Origin: JAODBJ01 sp963782465
GTDB lineage: Bacteria > Actinomycetota > Acidimicrobiia > IMCC26256 > PALSA-610
Assembly (NCBI GenBank): GCA_963782465.1
Contig: CAWAJR010000002.1
Span: forward strand, 1-64,000
Reading direction: 5' to 3'
Length of the DNA: 64,000 nt
The notes beneath the pieces were generated by a model that did not search any database, was not told where the DNA came from, and was given only the letters and a program-made list of their open reading frames with translations. Shown here piece after piece: positions 37,677 through 48,023 of the stretch. Each line of letters begins with the position of its first letter. Within the stretch, counting starts at the first letter, position 1. A program made the translations under genes and the position numbers.

Positions 37677-40573
37677 TCACTTGATCGAGCGATGCACGAC
37701 ACCGGCGAGCGCCACCCGGTTCGAGACGCCCAGCTTGGCGAAGACATGCCGCAGATGGGTGTTCACCGTGTGCGGGGAGATGTAGAGGCGCCTGGCGATG
37801 GCACCGTTCGTGAGTCCTTCGGCCACCAGCACCGACACCGTGCGCTCGGTCGAAGTGAGGCTCTCCCAGCCGTGTGCCGGCCGGTTCCTCGACCCGCGCC
37901 GGCCGGGACGGATGCCGAGCTTCCGCAGCTGTCCCCGGCCCGGCCGGCCCACGCGTCGGCGCCGGCTCGCTCGTAGCGCTCCAGTGCCTCGGTCAGCATC
38001 GCCGCTGCCTCATCCCGGCGGCCGTTGCCGGCCAGCACCATCGCCGCGTCTTCGCACGCGCCGGCGTGCTCAACCAGCAGCGGCGCTCGGCGGGCGAGCA
38101 CGACCGCCTCGATCATCGGTTCGACCTCGCCGTCGACCAGCCCCTGGCAGCGCAGCGCCACGCTGCGAACGGTCGGCACCTCCGACGCGAGGGAGGCACC
38201 GGCCGAGACGGTGCCGGCCACTTCGGCCGCGACGTCACGATGACCGAGCGTCAGCGCCAGGCGCACGAGGTCGGGAGCGACACAGCGGTGGTAGTAGCGG
38301 TTCTCCGTCGCGGCGTCGGAACGCCAGCAGCGCAGCAACAATTCATACGCGCCCTGCCGATCGCCCTCGGCGGCCTTCAGTCCCGCGACCGCGAACGCGA
38401 GGACGCCCGCGTTGTACGGCAACTGCTCGCCCTCCAGCGCGCCGGCGATCCCGGCAACCAACTCCTGCGCGCCGCGGTGGTCTCCCGTCGCGGTCGCGAT
38501 GATCGCCCGGTAGGCGAGCGACTGTGACGCGAGCAGCGGGTGGTTCTTCCCCTCGGCCGCCTGGCCGCTCGCGATCAGGCGCGGCACCGCGTCGTCCCAT
38601 TCCCCGATCACGAAGCAGGCTTGCGCGTCGGCCACGAGCGTGTCGGAGAGCCACCACCCGGAGCCGAACTCGTCGCCGAGCGCGTCCCGGTACGCGGCTC
38701 GCGCCTCATCGACGAGGTCGCAGTCGAACAGCGCCAGCCCGAGGAACAGCTTCGGCTGGAGTGGCAGCACGCTCGTCGCGTGCGAGCCGGCAGCCAGCTC
38801 GGCCGCCCTCCTGGCGTGGGCCAGTGCCTCGCCGTAGCGGCCTTGCCGCCCGAGGGACACCAACAGTGCCGTGAGGGCCAACACCGTCATCGCCGTGTCG
38901 CCTGCCTGCTCGGCGATGAAGAGGGCTCGGCCGGCGGCCGCTTCGCCCGCGCGGTGCTCGCCGGTGTACGTCAGCGCCCAGCTCTGCTGGGCCAACATCG
39001 GTACCTGATCGGACGGCCGAAGGCTTGCCGGGCCGGCGAGGGCGGCCGCCGCCACCGAGATGAGTTCGGCGGCGCGGTTCTGGAGTGCCAGCGCGCCGAC
39101 CAGCGCGACGCGCATCGGGGTCTCGACCGCCGCGTCGTGCTCGCGCGCGAGCACGGCTTCAGCACGCGCCGACGCCTCGGCCACCTTCCCGGCGCGCAAG
39201 AGTGCCTCGACCACCTCCAACGACACCACGTCCGCGTCGCGATGACCACCTGGCAGGAGCGACTCGGCGCGACGAACGAGCTCGACCGCGACCAACGGCG
39301 CCCGTGTCGCGGCGTCGCGCGCGGCATCTCGCAACACCGCGACCGCCCGCTCGTCACCGCGCTCCGCGCCGAGCATCAGGTGATCAGCCACGTCGAGTCG
39401 GTCGGCACCCGCGGCCGTCAGTGCGACCGCGGCCTCGCGGTGCAGCAGGCGGCGGGCGGGCACGGGAATGTGCTGATAGATCGCGTCGTGCACGAGTTGG
39501 TGCCGGAACACGACGCGGTCGCCGGCCTCGTCGAGGAGCTGCGCGTCGAACGCCGCGCCGAGCTGCGCGACGACTTCCGTCGGCGACCGGCGGGTGACCG
39601 CGACGACGTCGCGAAGCGACACGGCATCGCCGAGCACCGCCGTGACTCGCAGCAGCTCCAGCGTGACCGCCGGCAAGCCTCGCAGGCGGCGAACCACCAG
39701 GGCGCGCAGCGAGGCCGGCAGCTCGGAGGTCGTCGCCTCGACGCCGTCGCCGCCGCGACGCAGCGCCGCTTCATCGGCCAGCGACCCCAGCATCGCCACA
39801 GCCCACAGCGGGTTCCCTCCGGCCTTGGCGAGCATGCGGGTCAGCGCGGGGCCGGCGGGCGCCCCGAGCACACGACAGGCGAGCGCGGCCACCTCGCCGG
39901 ACGTCAACGGCCGGAGCTGCAGCGTGTGCGCGCCCGCGGCCGAAAGATCGTCGAGCAGCCGGGCCGCCTCGGCCGACAGGGGCGCGGGCCGGGCCGTCAC
40001 CACGACGAGCAACGCCGACAAGGTCAGCTGCCGAGCGAGCGAAGAGATCGCCAAGAGGCTCGCGCTGTCCGCCCAGTGGACATCTTCGGCTACCAGCAGC
40101 AACGGCTGCTCGGCGCACGACGTCTCCACCAGGTCGACGATCTCCTCGACGACCTGGTACCGGACGTCACGAGCGGCGCGCGCCGGTCCCGCCGCGCCCC
40201 GGCCCGCCAGCAAGGCGCCGATCGCGGCCCGGCGAGGGTCCGACGACCGCCGGCTCAGGTCGAGCGCGGCGGCGATCAGGCCGAACGGGCGGGTCCGCTC
40301 GAACGGGTGCGCCTGGCCGCAGCACACGGCCAGGCCACGGAAACGCGCGTCGTCGGCGATGCTCTGCACCAACCGGGTCTTGCCGATGCCGGCCTCGCCC
40401 TCGACCGCCAGCACCGAGGCCCGCCCCTCGCCGAGCTCGCCGACGGCAGCCGCGGCCACCGCCAACTCCGCCTCGCGCCCCACCAGCCCGTCCGCCCAAG
40501 CCACCCGCAAAGGCTCGCCCACACCAGCGCCGGAATCCAGCCGCCTGCGAACGTTGCTCCGAAGCACGAACAT
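37677..40573 (-). CDS. LuxR-family ATPase regulator (LAL type; frame break near 37935)
   Basis: A large STAND-type regulator of 965 residues once one base is restored. An N-terminal AAA domain shows Walker A EGEAGIGKTR near residue 60 and Walker B LLLVAEDVHWADSASLL. A long TPR-like helical middle follows. The C-terminal LuxR helix-turn-helix is in a different frame: LTSTERTVSVLVAEGLTNGA and YISPHTVNTHLRHVFAKLG. The break lies in the run GGGCCGGGG (coding strand). It is upstream of and co-directional with the four small barrel genes, and divergent from an SDR gene, so either set may be its target. Confidence 0.86.
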
Positions 40574-40621
40574 GATGGGCGGAACACAGCCGCACGATCC
40601 CGCGCGAGATGCGAGTGCCTC

Positions 40622-41413
40622 ATGTCGAACGGTTCCTCAACGCCCACCGGGCGCAGCAACCTCCTGAACGGCACTCGCGTCGTCGTGACCGGCGCGACGA
40701 GTGGGCTGGGCGCGGCGATGGCTGCCGCGCTCGTCACCGCCGGCGCACGCGTGATGGTGACGGGTCGCGACGAGGCGCGCGCCGCCGCGGCCGCGGATCA
40801 GCTCGGACCGCCGGCGATCCCCTGCCGGCTCGATGTGCGCGACGAGCGTTCCGTTGCCGCCTGTGTTGGTCGCGCACGCGACGCGTGGGACGGCATCGAC
40901 ATGCTCGTCAACAACGCGGGCATCGGCATGCGGACCGTCAATCCCAACTTCCTGTCGGAGCCGCAACCGTTCTGGGAGGTGACGCCGGCCGGGTTCCGCG
41001 ACGTCGTGGAAACCAAGGTCGTCGGCTGTTTCCTCATGGCCCGCGCCGTCGTGCCGCTGATGCTCGACCAAGGCGGCGGGCGGATCGTCAACATCTCGAT
41101 GAACGAGCAGACGATGGTGCGCCGCGGCTTCGTGCCGTACGGGCCCGCGGGAGCCGGCGTCGAAGCGTTGTCGCGGGTGATGGCCGCCGACCTCGCCGGC
41201 ACGCCGGTGACCGTCAACATCCTGCTGCCCGGCGGCCGCGGCACCCGCACGGGGATGGTCCCCGATGATGCCCCTGCCGACGTCCGGGCCCGGCTCCTCG
41301 ACCCGGAGGTGATGGGCCCGCCGATCGTGTGGCTCGCCTCCGGCGCCGCGGCCGGCGTGCATGACCGGCGCATCGTTGCGAACGGATTCGACGCAGCATC
41401 GATCGCGCGCTGA
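40622..41413 (+). CDS. SDR-family protein lacking the canonical catalytic lysine
   Basis: A 263-residue SDR. The dinucleotide site TGATSGLG and structural motif NNAG are intact, and a Ser is present in VNISMNEQT. Where the active-site YxxxK is expected, the sequence reads FVPYGPAGAGVEALSRVMA: Tyr is there but Lys is replaced by Gly. It also ends with GVHDRRIVANG instead of the usual TGQ-type loop. It may bind NAD(P) without ordinary oxidoreductase activity. The ATG at 40622 lies 48 bp from the divergent LuxR-type regulator. Confidence 0.8.
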   Translation: MSNGSSTPTGRSNLLNGTRVVVTGATSGLGAAMAAALVTAGARVMVTGRDEARAAAAADQLGPPAIPCRLDVRDERSVAACVGRARDAWDGIDMLVNNAGIGMRTVNPNFLSEPQPFWEVTPAGFRDVVETKVVGCFLMARAVVPLMLDQGGGRIVNISMNEQTMVRRGFVPYGPAGAGVEALSRVMAADLAGTPVTVNILLPGGRGTRTGMVPDDAPADVRARLLDPEVMGPPIVWLASGAAAGVHDRRIVANGFDAASIAR

Positions 41414-41462
41414 ACCACGCTCCTGCGCCGCCGTTCGGCCCTCGTTCGGCCTCGCCCGGCCG

Positions 41463-42203
41463 TCAGGTCGTGAGCGCGCCGCCGTTGAGCTCGATCGTCT
41501 GGCCGGTCACCCATCCGGCTTCGTCCGACGCGAGCCACACGCACGCGGCCGCGACATCTTCGGGCGTGCCCGTCCGCTTCACCGGGATCGTGCGAGCGAG
41601 GTGCTCGGTCACCTTCGGGTCGGGCATCCCCATGAGCCCGAGTGCCAGGGTGTTCGCGGTGACCCCGTCGGCCGCGACTTCGAGCGCGAGCGTGCGGGTG
41701 AACGCGATACCGCCGCCCTTCCCCGCGCTGTACGGCGACACACCGATGTTGACTCCGCGCGTCCCCGCACCCGACGAGATCGTGATGATCCGCCCCCAAC
41801 CGCGCGTGCACATCCCTTCGATGACGGCGCGGCAACAGTTCAGGACGCCGTAGAGGTTCACGCGGATCGGCCCCTCCCACACGTCGGGGCTCATCGCCCG
41901 GAACGGTTGCACGGCCATGCCGTGCTCCCCGCCGTTGCCGGCGTTGTTGACGAGGATGTCGACGTCGCCGGCGGCCGCGACCGCGCCGGTTACCGACGCG
42001 AAGTCGGTCACGTCGAACGGCGCTGCGACTGCGCGGCCACCCGCGCTGATGATGTCGTCGACGACCGCCTGCGCGCGTTCGGCCCGGACGTCGTTGACCG
42101 CCACCGTCGCGCCCTGCCCGGCGAGGGCGCGGGCGATCCCGGCGCCGACGTTCTGGCCCGCGCCGGTGACGAGCGCGACCCGACCGGTGAGATCGAACAG
42201 CAT
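41463..42203 (-). CDS. Short-chain dehydrogenase/reductase (FabG-like)
   Basis: A 246-residue classical SDR with TGAGQNVGAGIARAL at the cofactor site, Asp after strand two (VAVNDVR), NNAG, catalytic Ser in ITISSGAGT, and YSAGK. The C-terminus GWVTGQTIELNGG is typical of 3-oxoacyl-ACP reductase-like members. Unlike the neighbouring SDR it has a full active site. It converges on that gene with 49 bp between. Substrate unknown; a role in aromatic or fatty-acid catabolism is plausible from location only. Confidence 0.87.
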   Translation of the reverse strand: MLFDLTGRVALVTGAGQNVGAGIARALAGQGATVAVNDVRAERAQAVVDDIISAGGRAVAAPFDVTDFASVTGAVAAAGDVDILVNNAGNGGEHGMAVQPFRAMSPDVWEGPIRVNLYGVLNCCRAVIEGMCTRGWGRIITISSGAGTRGVNIGVSPYSAGKGGGIAFTRTLALEVAADGVTANTLALGLMGMPDPKVTEHLARTIPVKRTGTPEDVAAACVWLASDEAGWVTGQTIELNGGALTT

Positions 42204-42372
42204 GCTCCGCCTTCCGCCTCGTCGCTGCCGCCATTCTTACCGGGTCGTCTCGTGGAGAATGTTCGAGAGTGACAGATGGCCCAGCGCGGAAGTGGGCATC
42301 GAGCGGCAAATCCCACGGGCCGATACATGAGGCACGGGGTCTGACCGTGACCCGGTGCGATCGAGATGGACC

Positions 42373-43110
42373 ATGACTGAACCGGCTGTCCTCCACCCTG
42401 CATCGAAGCCCGGCGGATCGCTGGAGGAGACGTTGGCGGGGCGGCTCTCCGAAGCCGACCTGCGCGGTCTCGACCTCGCGAATTGCGACCTCTCCGGCCG
42501 CGTGCTCCTCGAAACCGATTTTCGCGGCGCGTGCCTGCGCGACGCGAAGCTCGTCAACGCCGCCGCCGGGCGCGCCCGGTTCGACGAAGCCGATCTCGAC
42601 GGCGCCGACCTCAGCGACGCGCGGCTCGTCGGATCGAGCCTGTGCCGGGCGACGTTGCGCGGCGCGTGCCTGGCCGGCACCAACCTGAACCGGGCCGACC
42701 TCCGCCAGGCCGACCTGACCGACGCCCGCCTGTACGAAACATGTTTCTCCGAGGCGACACTCAACGGGCTGACGCTGCCGGAATCGCGCATCGAAGGCTG
42801 CGACTTCGAAGGCGCCTCCCTGCAGCGAGCGCGGCTGCAGAGCGCGAAAGTGATCCGCTGCGATCTCTCGGGCGCAGACCTGCGCGGCGCCGACCTGCGC
42901 GGCGTGCGATTCGAACGCGCGACGCTCGCGGAGGCGAACCTCGAAGGGGCGTACCTACAGGGCGCGAACCTCCGCGACGTCGATGTCACCGGCGCGCACT
43001 TCAGCGACCGCACGTTCTGGCCCACCGACTTCAACGCCGTCGAAGCGGGTGCCATCCTCGTCGGCCACACCGCCGGGGCGCTCTGGGCACTGCGCGACGC
43101 CGCCCGTTAA
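42373..43110 (+). CDS. Pentapeptide-repeat protein
   Basis: A 245-residue protein. From about residue 25 to 215 it is built of A(D/N)LxG-type pentapeptides, for example ADLRGLDLANCDLSGRVLLE, ADLDGADLSDARL, ADLRQADLTDARL and ADLRGADLRGVRF, which fold as a right-handed quadrilateral beta helix. No signal peptide or membrane segment is evident. Such proteins include DNA-mimic gyrase protectors, but most have unknown roles. ATG at 42373. A strong inverted repeat follows the gene. Confidence 0.85.
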   Translation: MTEPAVLHPASKPGGSLEETLAGRLSEADLRGLDLANCDLSGRVLLETDFRGACLRDAKLVNAAAGRARFDEADLDGADLSDARLVGSSLCRATLRGACLAGTNLNRADLRQADLTDARLYETCFSEATLNGLTLPESRIEGCDFEGASLQRARLQSAKVIRCDLSGADLRGADLRGVRFERATLAEANLEGAYLQGANLRDVDVTGAHFSDRTFWPTDFNAVEAGAILVGHTAGALWALRDAAR

Positions 43111-43123
43111 CCCCACCCCCCCT

Positions 43124-43173
43124 GAACCTGCGTCGGTTTTGCCACCTCACCGCGGCAAAACTGACGCAGGTTC
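43124..43173. terminator. Long inverted repeat: 20-bp arms, 10-base loop
   Basis: The arm at 43124-43143 is complementary to 43154-43173 at all positions except one G-T wobble. It includes a GTTTTGCC/GGCAAAAC block, unusual in this GC-rich sequence. It lies between two same-strand genes (43110 and 43212). It could be a strong bidirectional terminator or a mobile palindromic repeat; there is no obvious U tract. Confidence 0.6.
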
Positions 43174-43211
43174 GCTTTGGGGCCGGAGGGGCCGCGTAGC
43201 GTTCCGGGACG

Positions 43212-43982
43212 ATGAGCTACGCCACCGTGAACGGGTTGCAGCTGTACTACGAGCGGCATGGTTCCGGCGCGCCGCTCGTGCTCCTGCACGGCGGCTTCCT
43301 CACCATCGAGTTGACCTTCGGCGGGCTCGTCGAGGCGTTCGCCCGTAACCACGACGTCATCGCGATCGAGCTGCAAGGCCACGGGCGTACCGCCGACACC
43401 GAACGCGAGATGACGTTCTCGACCCTCGCGAGCGACGTCGTGGAACTCCTGAACTTCCTCGAGATCGCGAAAGCCGATCTCTTCGGTTTCAGCCTCGGCG
43501 CCCTCGTCGCCCTGACGTGCGCGCTCGAACACCCGCGCCGGGTGAACAAGCTCGTTGTCGCGTCGACCAACTTCCGGCCCGAGGCCGACGCTCCCCGCGC
43601 CCGCCGCAACCGTCGCACCCGTCCCGACCCGGCCGACGTCGCGCGGCGCATGCCGACCCCGGCCGACTTTCAGGCGATGCGGGATGCCTACGCCGCTGTC
43701 GCGCCCGACCCTTCACACTTCGAGGCCTTCGCGGCCAAGGCCGGCGCGATGGTGCATTCGTTCCCGGGTTTCCAACCCGAAGACCTCGAATCGGTGACGG
43801 CACCGACGTTGTTGATCTTCGGCGACACCGATTTCGTGCCGTTCGCCGACGCGCAGGAGATGTTCGAACTCATCCCCGATGCCCAACTCGCGATCCTGCC
43901 GGGCACCACGCACATGGGCATCACCCGCTCCACCGACCGGGTCCGGGCGCTCGTCGACCCCTTCCTCACAACCTCCACCTGA
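43212..43982 (+). CDS. Alpha/beta-hydrolase
   Basis: A 256-residue hydrolase. The oxyanion stretch LVLLHGGFL, nucleophile elbow FGFSLGALVAL, acid Asp in LLIFGDTDFVPF and catalytic His in LPGTTHMG are all present. It has a short cap domain around residues 125-175 rich in Arg and Asp. The sequence type is that of proline-iminopeptidase/haloperoxidase-like esterases. ATG at 43212, 39 bp after the end of the inverted repeat. No substrate can be assigned. Confidence 0.87.
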   Translation: MSYATVNGLQLYYERHGSGAPLVLLHGGFLTIELTFGGLVEAFARNHDVIAIELQGHGRTADTEREMTFSTLASDVVELLNFLEIAKADLFGFSLGALVALTCALEHPRRVNKLVVASTNFRPEADAPRARRNRRTRPDPADVARRMPTPADFQAMRDAYAAVAPDPSHFEAFAAKAGAMVHSFPGFQPEDLESVTAPTLLIFGDTDFVPFADAQEMFELIPDAQLAILPGTTHMGITRSTDRVRALVDPFLTTST

Positions 43983-44009
43983 GCGGCGCCGGCGCGCGAC
44001 GATGGCCCG

Positions 44010-44867
44010 TTGATACTCGCGACCCTCCACTGGATCTCCTGGCACGCGGCGCTCGAGATCGCCGTGCCCGCCGCCGTGTTCGGGCTCGCCCTGCGGGGCG
44101 CCCGGGACTCACGCCTGGCCGGGTTCGCGGCCTTCGCGCGCGAGCTCGCACTGGTGCTCGTGCTCTACGCGTTCTGGCAGCGCATCGGTGCGATCTCGGT
44201 CGTGAAGCTCGACGGCGCGGTGCGCGCGGGCGCAAAGATCTGGCACTGGGAACGTGTCATGCACCTCCCGAACGAGCGCATCGTGCAACGCGACGTCTTG
44301 CCGTACTCGTGGTTGGTGCAAAGCGCGAACGCGTACTACGCGACCGTGCACGTACCGGCGATGATGATCTTCCTTCCCTGGCTGTGGTTCTTCCACCGCA
44401 CGAAGTACTCGTCGGTGCGCAATGTCGTCGCGCTCACGACGTTCTTCTGCCTGCTCATCCAGCTCATTCCCGTCGCGCCGCCGCGCCTCGTCCCGTCGCT
44501 GCACGTGATCGACACGCCCGCGTTGTACCACCAGACCGTCTACCCGTCGTTCGGGGCGAGCGGGCCGGCGCAGCTCTCGGCGATGCCGTCGGTGCACGTC
44601 GCGTGGGCATTGATCGTCGGCATCACGATCGTGATCGTCGCGAAGAGCCGGTGGCGCTGGATCGCGCTCGCGCACCCGATCCTCACCATGCTCGTCGTGG
44701 TCGTCACCGGGAACCACTACTGGCTCGACGGCATCGTCGCCGGGGTACTCGCCGGGTTTTCGCTCGCCATCGATCGCGGCACCCGCGCCGCGCTTGCCCG
44801 CTACCGGCGGGCCGACGTACCGGAGGCGCGAACCGAACTCGCGCCCGAGCCGATATCGGCCGGCTGA
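44010..44867 (+). CDS. PAP2/inositol phosphotransferase-like membrane protein
   Basis: A 285-residue protein with about six hydrophobic segments. It keeps the lipid-phosphatase motifs 2 and 3: SAMPSVHVAWA (Ser-His) and VTGNHYWLDGIVAG (His and Asp). A YSWLVQSANAYYATVHVPAM segment precedes them. This arrangement is shared by the inositolphosphotransferase (Aur1/Ipt1) group and PAP2-type phosphatases, so it likely acts on a lipid phosphate or phosphoinositol head group at the membrane. The start is a TTG at 44010, the first in this frame, and is uncertain by a few codons. Confidence 0.78.
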   Translation: MILATLHWISWHAALEIAVPAAVFGLALRGARDSRLAGFAAFARELALVLVLYAFWQRIGAISVVKLDGAVRAGAKIWHWERVMHLPNERIVQRDVLPYSWLVQSANAYYATVHVPAMMIFLPWLWFFHRTKYSSVRNVVALTTFFCLLIQLIPVAPPRLVPSLHVIDTPALYHQTVYPSFGASGPAQLSAMPSVHVAWALIVGITIVIVAKSRWRWIALAHPILTMLVVVVTGNHYWLDGIVAGVLAGFSLAIDRGTRAALARYRRADVPEARTELAPEPISAG

Positions 44868-44886
44868 GTTCCCGCACCCGTCGTGC

Positions 44887-47058
44887 TCAGTCGCCGGCGA
44901 CCGGCTCGGGCACCGGCACCGGGGGCGCCACGATGCTGCCTTCGCCTTCGACATTGAGCCGCGGCAACCATTCCAACCACCGCGGGAACCACCAGTTGCG
45001 GTCGCCGAGCAGTTCCATGGTGGCCGGTACGAGCAACAATCGCACGACGGTCGCGTCGATGAACACGGCGAACGCGAGCCCGAACCCGACGAGTTTCAGT
45101 ACTCGCAGGTCGGAGAGCACGAAACTGGCGAAGACGCAGATCATGATGGCCGCCGCAGCGGTGATGAGCCGCGCCGTCTTCGCCAAGCCCTTCGCGACCG
45201 CGGCCGCGTTGTCGTGGCCGCGTTCGTACTCCTCCTTGATGCGGCTGAGGAGGAACACCTCGTAGTCCATCGAGAGCCCGAACACGATTGCGAACAACAT
45301 CATCGGCACCCATGCCTCGATCGGCCCTTCCTTCCCGATGCCGACGAGGTCTTTCAAGTACCCCTTCTGGAAGATGCCGACGATCACGCCGTACGCGGCG
45401 CCGATCGAGAGCAGGTTCATGATCACTGCTTTCAGCGGCACGAGCAGCGATCGGAACACGACCATCAAGAGCACGAAGCTGAGCAGGAGGATCGCGGCGA
45501 ACATCACCGGGAGGCGACGGCCGAGCGTGTCGGCGAGGTCGACACCGATGGCGGTCTGGCCGCCGACGTGCACGTCGAGCGACGAGCCGCGCGTGGCCGC
45601 GGGGATCTCGGTGTCGCGCAGCCGGTGCACGAGCTCGGTGGTGCTCTGGTCCTGCGGTGATCCTTTCGGGACCACCTGCAACAGCACCCCTTTCCCATTC
45701 GAGCTCACGATCGCGGGGCCCACCGCCGCGACGCCGGGATCGTTCACCAGCGCGCGACCCAGTCCCTGCATCACCGCGCGGTCGGACGCGGCCGGTAGTT
45801 CGCTCGCCAGCAGCAGCGGGCCGTTGAACCCGGGCCCGAACCCTTCGGTGAGCAGGTCGTAGGCACGCCGGGTGGTGAAGGAAGCGGGATCGTTCCCGGC
45901 GTCGGCCACCCCGAGCCGCAACGAGAACACCGGGATCGCGAGCACGACGAGTACGAGGAGGGCCGAGATCGCGACGGGCCACGGGCGCGCTTGCATCACC
46001 CGGCTCCAGCGCGTCCAGAAACTGTGCTCGACGTCGGGTGGTTTGCGAGCGTTCGGCAGCGCGAACTTGTCGATCGTGTGCCCGACGAAACCGAGCACCG
46101 CGGGCAGCAGCGTGACGGCCGCCGCCATCACGAAGAGCACCGCGAGCGACGCGCCGACGGCCAGCCCGCGGATGAAGGACACGCCGATGAGGAACAAACC
46201 GAGCACCGAGATCACCACCGTGCCCCCGGCGAAGAGCACGGCCCGGCCGCTGGTGTCGATCGCGTGCACGACGGCGCGTTCGGGTTCGGCACCCTCATGC
46301 AACGCCTCGCGGTAGCGGGTGGAGATGAACAACGCGTAGTCGATGCCGACCCCGATACCGATCATCGCGGTCACCTGCGGCGCGAACGACGGGATGTCGA
46401 GGACGCGGGCGAGCAGGTCGACGAGCGCGAGGCCGATGCCGATCCCGAACAGCGCCGTCATGATCGGCAACCCCATCGCGAGCAGCGACCCGAATGCGAG
46501 CAGGAGGATGAAGATCGCAGCGACGATCCCGATCGCTTCACTGGCCGGTTGCGTCTGGTCGGTGAACATCGATCCCGCGAGCTCGACTTGGAGTTGCGAT
46601 GAGTTCGCGTCGCTCGCGATCGAACGCATGTGGGTCGCGAGGTCGACGGGGACATCGTTCGCCTGCACGTTGAACAGGATCTCGGCGTAGGCGATCTTCC
46701 CGCCGGGTGAGATGAAGCGGCTGCCCGCCTTCGTGTACGGCGACGTGACCGACACGACGTGCGGTTCGCTGCGTAGCTTCGCCAACACCGGGTCGATTGC
46801 CTTACGCACGTCCGCGGCATTCACATCGCCGGATCCGCGCACTTTGAACACGAGGTCGCCGGTATCGCCCTTGCGGGCGAAGTCGTGGGAGAGCACGTCG
46901 AAGGCCCGCTGCGACTCGGACCCGGGGAGGGAAAACGACTTCAGCAGTGTGCCGCCGGCCACCCGGCCCAGGACGCTGACACCGACGAGCACGACGATCC
47001 ATACGACAACGACGAGGCGGCGACGGCGGTAGCAGAACGTTGCGAGACGTCGAAGCAT
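44887..47058 (-). CDS. MMPL/RND-family transporter
   Basis: A 723-residue membrane protein with 12 predicted transmembrane segments in two halves, each with a large extracytoplasmic loop after the first segment. The halves carry the MMPL proton-relay-like motifs GIDYALFISTRYREAL and GLSMDYEVFLLSRIKEEYERG. These proteins export lipids, siderophores or drugs using the proton gradient. It is convergent with the PAP2-like gene (19 bp apart). Cargo unknown. Confidence 0.9.
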   Translation of the reverse strand: MLRRLATFCYRRRRLVVVVWIVVLVGVSVLGRVAGGTLLKSFSLPGSESQRAFDVLSHDFARKGDTGDLVFKVRGSGDVNAADVRKAIDPVLAKLRSEPHVVSVTSPYTKAGSRFISPGGKIAYAEILFNVQANDVPVDLATHMRSIASDANSSQLQVELAGSMFTDQTQPASEAIGIVAAIFILLLAFGSLLAMGLPIMTALFGIGIGLALVDLLARVLDIPSFAPQVTAMIGIGVGIDYALFISTRYREALHEGAEPERAVVHAIDTSGRAVLFAGGTVVISVLGLFLIGVSFIRGLAVGASLAVLFVMAAAVTLLPAVLGFVGHTIDKFALPNARKPPDVEHSFWTRWSRVMQARPWPVAISALLVLVVLAIPVFSLRLGVADAGNDPASFTTRRAYDLLTEGFGPGFNGPLLLASELPAASDRAVMQGLGRALVNDPGVAAVGPAIVSSNGKGVLLQVVPKGSPQDQSTTELVHRLRDTEIPAATRGSSLDVHVGGQTAIGVDLADTLGRRLPVMFAAILLLSFVLLMVVFRSLLVPLKAVIMNLLSIGAAYGVIVGIFQKGYLKDLVGIGKEGPIEAWVPMMLFAIVFGLSMDYEVFLLSRIKEEYERGHDNAAAVAKGLAKTARLITAAAAIMICVFASFVLSDLRVLKLVGFGLAFAVFIDATVVRLLLVPATMELLGDRNWWFPRWLEWLPRLNVEGEGSIVAPPVPVPEPVAGD

Positions 47059-47121
47059 CCGTGGAGGCTACGGGAAAGCGCCTCGCGCGCCATCTCCAAA
47101 ATTGCGCAATGTCGAGACCGG

Positions 47122-47922
47122 CTACGAGACGAGGGCCGCGCCCGGCAACGGGTTGTCGGAGGGGAAGAACGCGGTCGGGAACAACTGCGCCGGCGACTTC
47201 TTCTGGCCGAGCACACCGAGGAGCGCGCGGTGACGGGCCTCGACCCCACCGATCGTCATGATCGTCGAGCGCAGCGCGGGGGTCGACAGTTTCGTCGCCG
47301 CGAACACGTAGGTCTGGGCCGCGGCGTTCTCGAGCGTGAACGCGAGGTTCACGATGTCGGTTTCGTTCTTCGCGGCTTTCACGGCCGGGTCGACGACGGT
47401 CTGCTTGACCGCCGCGTTCGGCGTCGTGACGGCCGCCGCTCCTGATTTCGTCACCACGCCGTTGAGCGCGTCGAGGTGAGCCTGATGGTGCGATTGGAAC
47501 AACTTCGCGGCGTCGGCGATCGACACCGTCTTCACCAGCCCGGAGCTGATGGCCGTGCCGTAGGCCGCCACCGCGAGCGCCTCGAGTGACGCCGCGGTCT
47601 TGGCCAGGGTGAGGTCGAGCGAGCCCTTCCCGGTCGAGCTCGTCGTCGCGCCCTTCGGGGGAGTTGTGGTCGCGCTCGACGTTCCGCCGCTGCTCCCGCA
47701 CGCGGCGAGTAGCGCGGCGCCGGCGACGGCCAAACCACCGAAGCGCAAGAAGTCGCGGCGGTTCGGCACGCCGAGCACCGAGGCCCGTTGTTCGGTGCTG
47801 ATGCCGTTGCCGGGATCGAACAGCGCCTCGAACACGCTCGGCAGCGAGCGTTCGGTGGAACGGTGCACCCGGTCGATGCCGCGTAGCGTTCGGCGAACGT
47901 CGTCGTGGTTGTAGTCCACCAT
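47122..47922 (-). CDS. Tat-exported ferritin-like protein
   Basis: A 266-residue protein. After about 50 cytoplasmic residues, NRRDFLRFGGLAVAGAALLAAC is a Tat signal (given in part: RRDFLRFGG) ending in a lipobox-like LLAAC. A Ser/Thr linker follows, then a four-helix ferritin-like domain. Candidate metal ligands are Glu in SLEALAVAAYG, His in FQSHHQAHLDAL, Glu in FTLENAAAQTYVFA and Glu/His in GGVEARHRALLG. Similar extracytoplasmic ferritin-like proteins are common in Actinobacteria, with unknown roles in metal binding or redox protection. A related gene lies 101 bp upstream. Confidence 0.8.
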   Translation of the reverse strand: MVDYNHDDVRRTLRGIDRVHRSTERSLPSVFEALFDPGNGISTEQRASVLGVPNRRDFLRFGGLAVAGAALLAACGSSGGTSSATTTPPKGATTSSTGKGSLDLTLAKTAASLEALAVAAYGTAISSGLVKTVSIADAAKLFQSHHQAHLDALNGVVTKSGAAAVTTPNAAVKQTVVDPAVKAAKNETDIVNLAFTLENAAAQTYVFAATKLSTPALRSTIMTIGGVEARHRALLGVLGQKKSPAQLFPTAFFPSDNPLPGAALVS

Positions 47923-48023
47923 CGGTGGTCGTCTCCTTGCTCGGTGCGGGCGCGTGGCCGCGCGCGACGTCGAAACGGATGCCTCGGGCAGGTTGTGCTT
48001 CGGCGGTGGTGACCGCCGGGCGG

